Under the pieces are notes generated by a model that saw only the letters and a program-made list of their open reading frames with translations, was not told the DNA's origin and did no database searches. Positions 22,491 through 35,700 of a DNA stretch of 64,000 bases are shown here, piece by piece; positions within the stretch are counted from its first letter, which is position 1, and every line of letters starts with the position of its first letter. The DNA is from Melanopsichium pennsylvanicum (Eukaryota; Basidiomycota; Ustilaginomycetes; Ustilaginales). The position numbers were made by a program, and so were the translations under genes. The DNA lies in NCBI GenBank assembly GCA_900208305.1, contig OAPG01000009.1, forward strand, positions 434,001 through 498,000, written 5' to 3'.

Positions 22491-23421
22491 CTTTGCAGGA
22501 GTTTATGGACGAGATGTCACAGTGAATGGGGGCACGATCTATGACGTATTTGCAGCTATTACGCTGAAGTGGAGCTGAGCTCGTATCTCGTATCAGCACT
22601 GCGATTGGAGCAATGCAGAATCGGAACTGATCCGGGTATTTTGATAGCTCGTAGCCAAATGCTGAGTTCGAGCTTCGGGACTGCCGATAAAAGGCGGAAT
22701 CCAGACGAAGAACGTAAGTGTTTATACTGAAGCAGATGCGCGTCTCTTTTCAGTCTTGGAATCGGAGGCAAAGCGGTGCAAAGCCGAGATTGTTGGGTTA
22801 CTGGCCGTGGGAATATGAGGATGGTATGTCTGTGAATGCCGGGGTATCGAGATCAGTGGCTGCGGTTGAAAGCTAAACAAGACGAAATGCGAGGCACGAA
22901 TAATTTGATGGGCTCAGCCGGATGTGAGAATCTGAGAGATGAGCGGTGCAGGCTATGATGGGTTGCGGTGAGGGTCCAACACCAGGAAAGGGCGAGGTGG
23001 GGAAGCGTGGAAGACGAGAATCTCGACGTCGATGGAGAGCCTGGGAACGGTGGATACGATAGAAATGGGGGCTGGGCGCACAATCTAGCAGTGGCGATGA
23101 TTGAGGTGAACGCAGTCAACTCGCACTCTTCTGCTGCAGCTGCTAGTACTGCTACTGCTAATGCAACTGCTGCTGCTGCTGCTATGACTTGAACGGATAC
23201 AGTGAAATGTAGGTGCAAAGAGGTGAGCTGTGAGTGGTTGTGTGCTCTGTGGAGGGAAGATTATGGGCGTGGCGGACACAGCGAAACCGAAAGCGAAAGC
23301 GAGACCCACCTGAATATTGGCCAGGCGAGAGACACTGAGTTGAAGCGCGAAAAAGGGGCGCAAGAGGCGCAGGGGCTCGGTGCGAGCAATAGCGGGAAAT
23401 GCAATCAACAGTCACAAAAGG

Positions 23422-23446
23422 TGGCTGGCTGGCTGGCTGGCTGGCG
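23422..23446 (+). repeat. TGGC tetranucleotide repeat
   Basis: About six tandem TGGC/GGCT units in the gene-poor region. Confidence 0.9.
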
Positions 23447-23562
23447 GTTGATCAGTGCTGTTGACTTCTACGGCACAAAAAGATCGAAGTAGCAGCAGCG
23501 ACAGCCGCCAAGTGCTCCGTACAGCGCCGTGTTGGGTTGTTCTCTGTTGTTTGTCCTGCCAG

Positions 23563-23590
23563 ACACACACACACACATACACACACACAC
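23563..23590 (+). repeat. (AC)n microsatellite with one interruption
   Basis: AC units are broken once by ATAC. Confidence 0.95.
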
Positions 23591-25403
23591 GCTCGACAGC
23601 CCGCGAGACCATAAAGGCAGATACTCTACTCTGTAGGGAGTCGCGCGTCTCCCGGTCTCAGATTCCAGCCTTTCCTAGCTTTTAAGAGCCTTTAGCGCGC
23701 GCGCCTGCTCCCTCAGCTCTGCTCCAATGCACAGATGAGAGAGAAGATGCGTGTGTGCCTAGCTATCCGCCAGGCTGTAAAGAGCCCAACACGGGTGTAG
23801 AAATGTGTCTCAAAGACACACGGAAGATCCATGTGTTTCTGCGCTTCGACACGAGAAGCTCGAGTTGTAGCTAACTTAGTCTAGGACAACCGCACTGCCG
23901 CTCGCTCTCAATTGCGCGCACCTTACCATGGCTCTCTGCCTTGCAAATTTACCCTCTTCCTGACTTACTCCGTGCTCGAACTATGCTGTCAGTTTCATCT
24001 CACCTGATGCCTACTATTATTTCTGACCCCGACTAATTCTGCATGCCTTGCCAGTTTGGCTGCCATAATCTGACGGATAGCGTCAAGCTTCAGGGGGTTT
24101 GGTCTCATCGCTGTTCGAATTCAGTAGTAGATGCCTCGGAACCGGATTCATGCAAAAGCTGCACCACCCACGCTCTTGTTGCGTGTCCAAGGGAAATTGA
24201 CCCCTGAAGGTACTCGATCGGAAGCGCGTCCTTCATGCTGAGCAGCGCGATGTCGTCAGGGTCCATGTGATGCCGGTCAAATTTAGCCTTCTGGCGAGCT
24301 ACTTGCACATCATTGCAGTGCTACAGTTGTTGCTCTTTGAGTCAATGTTGCTAGGGTAGCGAGCAGACTTTCATCACAGACAGGATTCCAGATCCTGATT
24401 GGAGGGGCTTGCTTGCACGCCGACCAAAAACGTGCTTCTCGCCACTCTACGATTCAAGATTGTGAGAGTCACACCACAAGTATGCCGGCGTAATACCAGA
24501 TGGTTTCCCGCCTCGCGCCTTGCCGAAGTTTCGTTCTTGCCTTGCTCGTTCCTTCTATTTACGCCGATCGTTTGTGCAGTGACTAGATTCAGATATATGG
24601 ACGAGACGAGTAAACCATGCGCGCCCCTCTGTCTGTGCGTAGAAAGCTGTTAAGTACATAGAAAGTGATCTGGAACGACAAACAACCCAAAGATAGCGCC
24701 TTGATGCACCCACGACACTTGATCGAGGCGCTCTGCAATGAGCTCACCTCTCCAATATGCAAAGCGTAAATTCCGGCTGTTCGGTAACAACGGAAAGAGA
24801 AAAACGATGCAACCCAAGCACGGCATAAGTACTAACCAACCGGCCTCGAACCTTCGGACATGAGTGAAGCGTGAAGATCGGTTAGCAAAAAGGAGCTTGC
24901 AGTTTTCAAATCTTTTATTTCGGGTCGCTTATCCTATATTCTTCTTCGGCTTTCTTACGTCCTTCTCTCAGGACAAGACGCGGCCTAACAATTGGGGATT
25001 TAGCTCATTTCGGTCCATATTCAATTTCGGCTTTCGGATTTGTGTCACACTCTGAAGAAAGATGGAATTCCAGCCACATGAAACACACATCACAGCTGTG
25101 GGGCTCAACTGCCGCTTCCTCTGAATTCTTCTTGCCCACAAACTCGAATCTGGTCTAAACGGCTTCGACGAACTCGGCCAACTTCTTGGCGGGACTCTCA
25201 TCACGTTTCTCTCCAGCATCTCCCTCACACCCACACTAAACGAGACCCGTGCCCAATCGATTTCATATTTACCGGGATACTCGGCACAATCTCGCGGCCA
25301 AAAACTCAAAGCGAGATCCGTTACGAATCGACAAAACTCACGCCACGGTAGACTAAGCGGACCACCCTAATCTTAGATCAACTCATCCACATACTCCACC
25401 ACC

Positions 25404-26519
25404 ATGGCTTCTTCGAATTCAGCTGCCGGCACGGCGGCCGCAACCGTCAAGCTGTCCACAGCAGAAGGCTTTATCGCAGGCGCACTGGCAGCCATGACGG
25501 CTGTGACCATCACCAACCCGATGGAAGTGTGCAAAACTCGTATGCAGCTTCAAGGAGAACTCATGTCAGCAGCTCCGCGCGTGCTCAGCGGCCAAGCAGG
25601 ATCAGCAGCACCTCAGGCCGGCGCACAGGCTGCGGTGGGTGCACGACTCTACAGGTCTTCGCTCGATTGTTTCGCAAAGACGCTCAAATCCGAAGGCATC
25701 AAGGGTGTTCAACGAGGTATTGGAGCAGCGTACGTGTATCAAGTATTGCTCAACGGCAGTCGTCTTGGCTTCTACGAGCCTTTCCGTAAGGCGATCAACC
25801 GTGCAGCAGGTAAGCGACCTGAAGAGCAATGGGCGGCAGGTGCATTTGCTGCGGGCGCTTCGAGTGGTTGTGTTGGTGCGATCCTTGGTAATCCTCTTTT
25901 CCTCATCAAGGCGCGTATCCAGGCGTACAGCCCCGATTTCGTTATTGGCAAAGCATCGCACAACTACACTAGCACAGTAGACGGTCTTGTCAAGATCGTC
26001 AAAAGCGAAGGCGCTCGAGGTCTTGTACGTGGGATGGACGCCGCCGTGCTCCGAACAGCGATGGGAAGCACTGTACAGCTTCCAGCTTACACTTGGTTCA
26101 AGAGCTACCTCACCAATATGGACGTCGAAGCCAACGCGTATAACCCGCTCAAGTTTTTGGCCAACAAGCCCAACTCGTTCTTCACCTACTTTGCGTCCTC
26201 TATCTTTAGCGGTCTTTGCGTTTGCGCAGTGATGCAGCCGGCTGATACAGCGTTGACGCGTATGTACAACCAACCGGTGCGGGTCGACGAGCGCGGAAGA
26301 AGTGTGGGTACGCTATATCGCAATCCTTTCCACTGTCTTTACCTGACAGCCAAGGCGGAGGGAGTCATGGGCTGGTACAAGGGTACCACTGCTCACTTGT
26401 TCCGTATTGCACCACACACGGTGCTGACGTTGGTGGTCAACGAGGCGTACTTGCGATGGTACTCCAACTTTAAGGCAGGCCGCTCGTTGCTAGATGAACC
26501 TGTTGTCCAGAAGCAGTAA
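25404..26519 (+). CDS. Mitochondrial carrier, oxaloacetate carrier (OAC1) type
   Basis: An inner-membrane carrier of the SLC25 family. OAC1-type members exchange oxaloacetate, sulfate and related anions and, in yeast, also isopropylmalate. The 371-residue product has three repeats with the signature Px[DE]xx[KR] forms: NPMEVCKTRMQLQGE near residue 40, GNPLFLIKARIQAYS near 165 and MQPADTALTRMYNQP near 280. The second and third depart from the consensus at the acidic or basic position, as in OAC1 and mammalian SLC25A34/35. Between the first two repeats is a 35-residue loop rich in Ala and Gln. The start context ACCACCATGG is optimal. No intron. The OAC1 assignment rests on the diverged third signature and overall similarity; the substrate is inferred. 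Confidence 0.85.
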   Translation: MASSNSAAGTAAATVKLSTAEGFIAGALAAMTAVTITNPMEVCKTRMQLQGELMSAAPRVLSGQAGSAAPQAGAQAAVGARLYRSSLDCFAKTLKSEGIKGVQRGIGAAYVYQVLLNGSRLGFYEPFRKAINRAAGKRPEEQWAAGAFAAGASSGCVGAILGNPLFLIKARIQAYSPDFVIGKASHNYTSTVDGLVKIVKSEGARGLVRGMDAAVLRTAMGSTVQLPAYTWFKSYLTNMDVEANAYNPLKFLANKPNSFFTYFASSIFSGLCVCAVMQPADTALTRMYNQPVRVDERGRSVGTLYRNPFHCLYLTAKAEGVMGWYKGTTAHLFRIAPHTVLTLVVNEAYLRWYSNFKAGRSLLDEPVVQKQ

Positions 26520-28806
26520 AAAAAGGCCCCTCGCTTAGATTCATGTAGTACACATCTAGAAAGGTGGAGATTTAGTCAATATAATATATAAATCTGCGGG
26601 GAGACATGCCGTGTCCGATAGTATCCGGGTCGGTCGATCATCTTGCGTTACTTGCGGTTGGTTGAGAGTGAGTGACCGGGAGGTCAAGTGGCGAGGTAAT
26701 TGTTAACGTTCGGTTTAACCATTGTTAGATCGTTGTGAGATCACGACTTGGTGAGTGGAAAAAGGATGAGCTTGTGCCCGCTTGGTAAGCCCGTGACCTT
26801 GGATGGTTTGGTTGTTCGACGAAGCCCTCGAGGAATGCAAAGAGCATTTGCCAAAATCGCCAAATTCTTAACTGCAAGGATTTGCGATTGGGTAACCTCT
26901 GAGAAGTGTGGTCGGCTGCATCTTGTTTTGACAGATTACTGTGGCTTTGGTTCCATGATGACCATTCGCCGAAGAATAGCGCAAGAGCTTCGTAGGTGAA
27001 TCAGGGCCGGTGGTTTTTGATGCATCTGCCAGCGCTCTCAATAATGTCGTCGTTGTTTGCAATCTGACTCGATTGAAGCGTTTCTCCAATCTTGTGGTGT
27101 TTGTCGGCCAATCCAACGTTACCCGAAGCACGAGATTCAAGTACGCTCTCAGATGACCTCGTCGACAGAGCCAGCTCGCTGCTGACATGTTTTAATTTAG
27201 AAAGGAACACAGAGTCTGCAATGGATGGAAAAGGACTGGTCAGCATGCGTCCCGACTTGAGGGGATCCCGTCGATCCCGTCGCAGAATTTAAGAGTTTTG
27301 TGCAGTTTGATATCGAATAAAACAATAAAAGTTAATAATCTCTTGCTCTTTGCCTTACATCTCAGCGCCAGATTTTTAAAGTGTCGGCTAGAATAGAGGA
27401 AGCAGACCAGTTGTAAACTAGTCGAATGAACAGCAGCAGCTAAGAAAAACAGAAAACCAAACATGGACGAGGCATTTTCAATGGTCTTCCTTGCGTCAAG
27501 CACGCCGCTTAGACCAGACAAACAGAGCAAGCAGATTTGACGCAACTAATTACAGTGGTAAGCCTCCACGTCCCACCTCGAGATGCCCCAAACAGGTAGC
27601 AGCAGATAAAGTCATTGGCTGAAGAGTAAAAAGAGACAGAGCCGTGCTATAGTAGAGTGATCGAGACCGCCTGCTATTGGACTGTATTTGATAGATCATA
27701 TACGAAAAGAATCATGTGACGAGTGGGAATGAGCCGATCAAGGAGCGAAATGGAGTGATAATAGTGAAATTTGTGTATGTTTACGCTGAAAATGAAGAAA
27801 GAGAGCGAGCACTGACCATCTCATAAGTGGAAGTGGGCGTTGTTGACAGGTGATGGGCGGGGGAGGCGATGGAGCCACGTCCACACGAGAAATGAAATGA
27901 ACAAGTTGCAGCACCAGAATGCAGAAATCATGAGCAGAGTCGCAGAGTGAGCTGGATTCATTTTCAAAAAAAATCAAAAAATCAAAAAATCACGGATGCC
28001 CTGCAGTGTTTGTGCTCTAACTGAACCTGACAGTCTCAGCTCGCGGTCTCATTTCATGCCCGCCCTTTTCGTGCCGCACCTCCTGCTCGGATCTTCTTCC
28101 GATTCAACCTCTCGTCCTTTGCCTCCTCCTTCCACTTGTCACCATCACTTAAACAAAAAACACAAAGAAGCCTCACAAAACATCTGCAACTCGCATACGC
28201 AAGCACTTTGCCAACTCAATCGCAGAATCGAGGTGGTACATTGTTCTTCCCGCGGTCTTGCCCATCTGTTCCCATCTGTCACTATCGAATCCAACCTAGC
28301 CAGTGTCCGGTCCAAACAATCACACCAACCACAACAACAGATCAACCGCCTTCATTCAGCTGCTCCTCACCTCCCGTCTTTCTACCATCTCGTTGTTCCG
28401 GCGTTCGCTTTCTCTTTCTTTTTCGATCTTTGGCCATCCTCGCCTAAACCTCGTTGTCCATAGCCTGGCTCTTCTATCCAGCCATTTCTACTATAAAGGT
28501 ATGTGTTTTGCTGTTTCGTCTCTTATTCCTCTTTCCTCTTTCTGTCCCTTTTCAAACGCCAGCTCCTTCCTCGCCGTAGCTCTACTCCTAGCACACTCGC
28601 AAAATCTGTCAAGTATCGACAGGTAGCCTACTTTTGCTTGTGACATAAGCATTTGCATCATCACTCTGTTCGACGATCGCAACCGCACGCATCGTTTACC
28701 CGCACTTCTAGAAGGCTTTCATCAACTGCTTCGTTGAAGCTTGCCTTCGCTCGCACACAGCTTTCGAGCGTTCATCGCTGACATTCTTCCTATCTCAATC
28801 ATAATC
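26520..28806. other. Intergenic region upstream of SURF4
   Basis: This is 2.29 kb between two plus-strand genes. It ends in a long CT-rich stretch (28000-28500), as is typical for leaders here. A GTATGT at 28499-28504 could be the donor of a leader intron, but I cannot fix an acceptor. No coding frame is supported. Confidence 0.5.
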
Positions 28807-30007
28807 ATGGCGGCTCGTCTGGCATTCAACACGTTCGACTCATCCTCATCCACTTCGGCGGCATCCTCCTCTTTCGCACGCTCCAGCCCGCACGCAGCAA
28901 ATCCATTTTCCTCCACTATGGCTTCGTACGGCTCGTCTCCTTACGCTTCCACGAGTTCTGGCTCGCAAGCCGAATCGCCGCTCGACAAGGTGCGCGAATA
29001 CACCTCGAAGGTCGAGGATCTGATCGACCAATACACGCAACCTATCAAGCCGCATCTGCCTGCTCTCGGTCGGTTCCTTATCGTGGTCACTTTCCTCGAA
29101 GATGCGCTTCGAATCGTGACCCAATGGTCCGATCAAAAGTACTATCTGCAGAGGCATCGTGGATTCCCTTGGGGTATTAGCCACATTTTCTTGCTCGCCA
29201 ACGTTGTGGTAAGTGACTACGACGACATTTTGAATCGGCAGCAGTCCAGTTGTTGAGATCTGCACACCTTTGCGCTTATTGACGCCTCATGCTGACGACG
29301 TTTCTGTTTGCCTTTCTCGCGAAAACACGCAAATCCTATCCTGAAACTGAAATCTCCTGCCCTCTGATTGCTTTGCTCGCTGCTCTGCTATGGCTGCTGC
29401 CTTTTTATTGCATCTACAGGTCATGTGCGCCGCCTCTGCAGCTGTCATCATGCGAAAGTATCCCGAGATCTCGGTCGGGGCGCTTTTCGGCGTGGTGGTA
29501 GTTCAAGGATTCGGATACGGTCTCATCTTTGATCTCAACTTTTTCCTTCGCAACCTTTCGGTGATTGGTGGACTGCTAATGGTTCTTTCGGATTCGCTTT
29601 CGACCAAGAAGAACATTTTTGCTGGACTCCCGAGTCTCAGTGAGACGGATCGAAAGATTTATTTCCAGCTCGCCGGTCGCGTGCTGTTGATCTTTTTGTT
29701 TATTGGGTTTATTATTCAGGGCGAGTGGACTGCAGCACGTGTGATTGTTTCGGTGCTAGGATTGGGGGCGTGTGTTATGGTGGTGGTCGGGTTCAAGGCT
29801 AGGTGGAGTGCGAGTTTCTTGGTCATGATCCTCAGTGTTTTCAATCTTTTTGTCAACAACTTTTGGACGGTGCACTCGGCTCATCCTTCCAGGGACTTTT
29901 TGAGGTACGACTTTTTCCAGACTTTGTCCATCGTAGGTGGTTTGCTGCTGTTGGTCAACATGGGTCCAGGTGGACTTTCCGTCGACGAGCGCAAGAAGGT
30001 CACCTAA
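28807..30007 (+). CDS. SURF4/Erv29 family ER cargo receptor, two exons
   Basis: A multi-span receptor that loads soluble secretory proteins into COPII vesicles and cycles between ER and Golgi. Exon 1 is 28807-29208 and exon 2 is 29420-30007. The intron of 211 nt runs GTAAGT to CTACAG in phase 0, giving 329 residues. The family core starts near residue 58 (LDKVREYTSKVEDLIDQYT), with FLIVVTFLEDALRIVTQW and the RGFPWGISH block before the splice point. Several hydrophobic helices follow in exon 2. The C-terminus KKVT is a dilysine KKxx retrieval signal, as expected for this family. The first 55 residues are Ser/Ala-rich. A second in-frame ATG at 28918 would shorten the protein by 37 residues, closer to the usual length of about 270-310. 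Confidence 0.92.
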
Positions 30008-32783
30008 ACAACAGACATGTTTGGGTGAAAACTTTCTTGTATGCCTCGGCGGTGGTGGCCCAGAGATTTGTACGGCGTAATACAAGAATTTGATCAAGAT
30101 CCTTGGGTGGCGCAAGGTGTACGAATCGTCGCGAATGGGGATTGCAGTGCCATGGTCGCTAGTGAATAACATGTTTATTTACCGTCCGCATTTCTCATCG
30201 TCTCTGGTACGATATGGACACATATCCCAACACAACAACTTAACGAAAACTAACTTTCCTTCAACCTGTTCTTGCAATGCAGCGATGACGCGCGAACTGA
30301 TCGATTCTGCAATCGCAAATATATGTGTAGTATAATATGATGTGTGTTCTATGATTGATTTGAGTTGGAGTGATTGGGGATGCTGGATTTGCAATTTAGA
30401 AAGTTTGTTGGGTGATGATTTGAAAATGGGATGCTGAAGATGGTCTTGTTTGTCGTCCGAATCATTTTTTTTGGAAATCAGTTTGAAGCGGCTTGCTTTT
30501 CGGTTCAAGATTTTACTGGCTTTTTTTTAAATTTGATTAAAGATTGTTGCATCGAGATGGGGATCATAATGGTGTCTGTGACGTGGAAATGCTATAAGCC
30601 ACTATTTTTAACCCCCGAATTCCACCAATTTAGGCCCACAGCACGAGCTTGGTTCGAACGACGACATCAGAGCTTGAGCACTGCCATTTTTCTACGCCAC
30701 CAAGCAGATCGAAGGCAACAGAGTCATAATTAGGTCATGTTGTGTAGTCATGCTAGGGTGTCTCAGGAAATCAAGCGGCTAATTGAGATTGAGTCTTATT
30801 TTTTTTTCTCACCTAGAGCAACGCAAGGTGACCCAGGAATGGTTCACCTTTGGGTTGACGGACTTCTTCCTACGCCCTGCACGATGAAGAACGAGTTTCA
30901 TGGATGACTGAGATTCATTATTAAAAAATAATTTGCAGCATAACGTTAGTAAGTGTGTCTTTTTTTGAGATGATGGGTTGCAAATTGGGAGCGCTGCGAC
31001 GCCTCACACGCGAACATGTGCCCCTGAGAGAGCAGCTGTACCCCAGCTTTCGTTCTTTCTTGAAATTTACGAAAAGGAAACTTCGAGAGTACTTGACGAG
31101 TCTCGAATTCGTGGGTCACAATCTCCAATTTCTGTGCAGTTCCATGCACGTCGTCTGTCTGACTACGAAAAGGTCTTCACTACTTTGCCTCTTTACAACC
31201 GGGCTCTCTATCTATTTCTTATTTTTGGCTTCTCGTCGTTGCACCGCCTCTCGCTACTTGCTCTCGCTTGTTTGAACAACATGATACAATTGCACATACA
31301 AGGTGGCCGGGAAAGTAGATGCGAGTCATAATGGCAGGCAACGTCTGGAATCTTCAGCGTGGCAGAATCGAGATCACCAAACAAAATAGTGACCAGAGCC
31401 TAAAGTGGAAAGTGGGGGAATACACAGTGACCATGAATGATGAAGGTTCCAGACGTCGAACTTTAAGGAACGATCACCAAATTCGCAACTGCGCAACTGA
31501 GCATTGGTGCAGAATGGCATAGCGCCTCGTGACAAGGAGGCGATCCGAACATTGGCACTGTGTGATTGAGTGGGTGGGCGAGCAGATGTGTATATGTGTG
31601 GCTTGCATTGCCTTACGATGTGCACGATTTGACGTGAGAAATTCTTTGACATCCGCGAAAATCGCAGCATTTGATCGCTCAAGTCCGAGGATAATGCCAT
31701 GAGACAATGCTGATATTCTCTCGCGATCCTGTTGTCTCGACCAATCGCACGAACATGCACATGCACAAACAGAAGTCAGCAACGTTACACTGGCAGAACA
31801 GTGCGGCAGTGTCGCCTGGAAAGCTCTACTGTAAATTTACTGTTGCACATTCGGAAGAGGTATTCGGCTAGGGTTCCGGATGAACCGGACAGGACCATAT
31901 ATTTACAGCTCCCCTCTGTCCAAGTCCCTCCACCACCTCCTCTGCTCAACTTCCTCACTCAGCACCCACACAGAGTAACATCATACCAAAAACTTGACTC
32001 AGCCACCCTCACACAGGCACGCACGTCTGTGATTGGCTGTTTCGTTCAGCGCGCGGCCGGCAAGCCAGTTCTACATCCTTGCTACCGAAACCAACCAACT
32101 CTTTCTCAAGTCCATTCTCCAGCGCCAGGAAGTTGGAATCAATCAGCCACTTGCATCGCCTCGTAGCGCCGTCCGCTGCCGACGCACCGTGATCGTATCC
32201 GTACCCGTTACCGATTCATCGGATCGTGACATTCACCTCGAGGCTTGATATCATCCCGCAGCTGTACCGTAAATTCAGACCCTTGAGCTCTGACGTTTTG
32301 CCCTTCGGCCTATCCGATCCTTCTGCCCACCTCAGCCCATCTTTGCCGAGGCTCCCGTCCTAGACAGTCACGCGCTCTCATTAAGGCTCTCAAAGCAACA
32401 CCGGTCCACCCGAACTGCTTGGCCCATTTAGTCATTCGGTCCTCCTGCCTTGTTGAAGCAGCTGCTTCTGCGCAATTTCTTCACTCTTCCCACGGCCGGC
32501 AGTCATAGAATACTGCCAATCTGCCCAAAACTATATTGAGTGTCTAGACTCGTCCGCTGACCGCCACGAAGGGGGAAAAGGGTTCATATCTCTGCGCCTC
32601 AGCTCCTGCAGCTTTCTTCTTCGAAAGGCCTTCTAAGTTAGCACTACTCAAAAGGGGCACACCTTCTCTCGATTCTCTCTCCGTTCCCCCTTCCAACACC
32701 ATCAGCACTGTCCTATCACTGACGCGCCTCTGGAACACTTAGCACGGATATTTGGGATCAAGCAACACCAAAAACCGCCAACC
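30008..32783. other. Long gene-poor region
   Basis: This is 2.78 kb between SURF4 and the Ser-rich orphan, both on the plus strand. It has T tracts at 30519-30527 and 30800-30808, a palindromic TACTGTAAATTTACTGT at 31828-31844, and a CT-rich leader-like part after 31900. Frames here are short, start mostly from non-ATG codons and lack family features. I see no gene. Confidence 0.5.
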
Positions 32784-35700
32784 ATGGCACTCCCTCTTCC
32801 CGTCCCGACACACCCACAGACCATCCGGTCCACCTTGGCCGTTCGCTCACCAATATCCCCAATGGATCTTGACCCGTTTTCTTCACTTTCTTCTTCCATC
32901 ACAATGCCGCCACAATACGGAAATGGTTGCGCTCTTACGATTCTCAAGGGTGACACCGAGCACCCCATCAACCAGTATGCGCCCATCCATTCCAAGGAAG
33001 ATCCCCTCAAAACGTCTGCTACTGCATCGCAGTCATCTCGCTTCGCCGCTTCCTTCTCCAACCTTCGATCCGCTTCCCAGGCAGCTTCAACAGGGTTTGA
33101 CTCTAGTGTCAACATCCACGCCATCTCTGACAATGGCGTCTTGCTGCCCTTCCTCGACAGACCCAGCGAAGTGAAAGAGCTACTCTTTGATACAAAGGCC
33201 AACGAATCACTCATGACCCGAATCTGCCGTCTATTCGGCGGCGATCTTGAACGTCCCACCCAGCGGGGATTGGATGAGCGATGGGATGAGATGCTCGAAC
33301 TCTTGATTGAGCTCGATCGACCCCTGCTCGACGACGAGGACTGGCTCGCTCGCCTCGAGTCGCTGGTCATGGAACGCTCACCAGCACTCTGGGCTCAGCT
33401 CGCCCGCTGCCTGGGAGCCGATGGCCTAACTCTGCGACCTAGTGCTCAACCCAGCTCGTCGCGGTTCGACAGCTGGGCTTTGCCTTCAAGATATATGAAC
33501 TCTGCTCATGACAATGATAGCCCCTTGTCGCAACCTTCGGATGTTTCTAGTGATGGCGAGGATGGTCACGAAGATCACACCGGACGATCGCTTTCGGTCA
33601 GCGTTGAACCACTTGAAGAGCTGCCACAATCCTACTCGGCACAACCCGCAGGCAAGATGCAACAATCAACTCTCCGCAGTACCGCCTCGACCGCAGCTCC
33701 TCCGACGCTCCTGGCGCCCGAGCCTGGAGCTAGTCATCCTTCCGATCTCAGCAGCCATGATCGTCTTTCGCCCGATGGTGAGTTGTTTGCCATGCTGGCC
33801 TCTCATGAGGACTCTGCAACGTCCAACTCGCTTGAGGACATCATGGAGGAGCCTGGCTCTTCTACGCAATTCATCCATCATGCTTCTCGCCGCCCACGAT
33901 CGCACTCTGGCAGGTTTGCGGGTCTCCGAATCTCGGCTCTCAGCTCGTCGAGTCCACCTCCTTCCCGACGCACTTCGAATGCTTCCGAGCTCAGCGCTGC
34001 GGCTAGAAGGGACTCATCCAGCTCGCCTTTGCCAACCGGGACCATGTCCCCTGCCGGTCTGGCTCCAAGCAGTCCAGGTTTGTCGCCCTCGCGCGCCACT
34101 TCGACATCGTTCTCAAAGCATCGCAGACTGAGCATGATGATGACGCAGAACAACCAGTCCATCGCGCAGCACCAGCACGAGCAGAGTAAGCCCGACACGG
34201 CTGGTGCCGTATCACCCAAGGCCCCAGCTTGGCACCGGCAACGCGGCGTCAGCGAAGCGGTACTCGGTTCCCACGACCACGGCCATGGCTCGCAGCAGCA
34301 GTCTCGTCGTCGCGCACAAAGCTTCGCTCGCTCCTTCGCTGAGCTCAAGTCTCCCGCTGAGCAGCTCGAACAGCTTAGAGCAGAACATGCCAAGGCCGAA
34401 TCGGATCGACTCATCGAAGGCACCCACCGCATCGGTCTCCAAGATGAACACACGACATCCGCTCCAGCTGCTCCCGCAGGCGGGCTTGGCTTGCATGGCG
34501 ATGACAACAGCCCATCGTTGCTCCACGGACCTCCAGCTGCCAGGTTTCGTCGAGGCTTGACGAATCGTAGGCGCATCAACAGCGTCTCCAGCAGGAACGG
34601 AGGCAGCAGTACCGGCTCGACCTCGCCTTCCATCCCCGGCCTCCTCCCTGACGGTCGCACTCGCCATCCCTCCGGCAGTTGCGGGTCACGCGATCTCTCT
34701 GAATCGATCGCTGCATTCCGAGCAACAATGGGCCTCTCCATTTCTCCCTCCCCATCTGAGCACAACTTTAGCGAAAAGAACGGTGGAACGTCTGATGCCG
34801 ATAAATCCTCCGACTCTACGACGCGAAAGAGGAAAGATTTGTTCGGAGCAGAACTCCCTAAACCCACCTCTAAGACCGCTGACACTGCTGAGGCTAAGGT
34901 CTCTCGTAAGGGATCACCTCTCACTCACACTGAAGAGCAGGCGCATTTTGATCGGCCCAAGCACATGCAAGAGCTGCAATCTCGTAATCGTTCCAGCGGT
35001 ACCTCGGGCAGTGGTTTAGCCCTCGGTGGCGGCTTCTCGTTGGCCAAGTCTGGAGGTAATTTCAGGAAGCAGAGCCATGATTCGGCCCCGACTTCGCAGG
35101 ATGGATGGAGAGGTAGCTTCCCGACAGGAAACGCGAACAGGGTGCGGGACTCATTCCGTTCCCCACCAGCAGTGCACAGGAGGCCTGGAGGGTTTGTTTC
35201 GCTCGCACAGGAGTATGAGAAAGCAAGACGCGGCAGACGAGCAAGCGAAACGGCTTTCAGTATTAATAGTAACGCTTTAGCAAGCTCGCCTGGTAGCAGC
35301 ATTGCGAGTTTGGATGTTGTTTCTCCGAGACAGGGCAGCGGCTTTGAAAAGTCCGTCCCTCGCCTTGAACTGTCGCTTGCAACTCATGGCGGCGGAGGAA
35401 AGATGAACAAAGCGGCGAGTACACCAGACATTGTCAAAGGCGATCCCACGCCTAAGGCCGACCCGGTAGTAGGTCTCACCCCTCGCGCTTCCTTTGTCTC
35501 CTCCTCCTCCACCAACCCTCACGTTGCTATATTAGATGGACACGGGTATCCCTTTCCCAACGTCGCCTCGAAGCGAGCAGGAAATGGTCCAAATGCCACA
35601 GACCTCAAATTGGAAGCTTCGGAATCTGGCCCCGAGCTTGGCCCAGCAACCCCACTTAGCCCGCTTCAAGCGTGCCGTACGCGCTTGATCCCCTCCCTTG

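Larger units (their letters stand above)
22491..25403. other. Long gene-poor divergent region
   Basis: This is 2.9 kb between the kinase start (minus) and the mitochondrial carrier start (plus). It contains a GGCT/TGGC repeat at 23422-23446, a (CA)n tract at 23563-23590 and an alanine-like GCT/ACTGCT stretch at 23130-23185. A minus-strand frame at 24105-24308 (68 codons, no ATG start) has an ordered-looking composition but no recognised family. I see no convincing gene; long regulatory DNA or a non-coding transcript is possible. Confidence 0.5.

Noticed and set aside
24105..24308. Possible retrotransposon integrase fragment (ARQKAKFDRHH)
   Set aside because: Only a short chance-like resemblance; the following residues do not match integrase C-termini and no neighbouring element parts exist.
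33878..34924. 348-codon antisense frame inside the Ser-rich orphan
   Set aside because: Low-complexity Ser/Arg composition mirrors the sense gene; sense frame is far longer with a better start.
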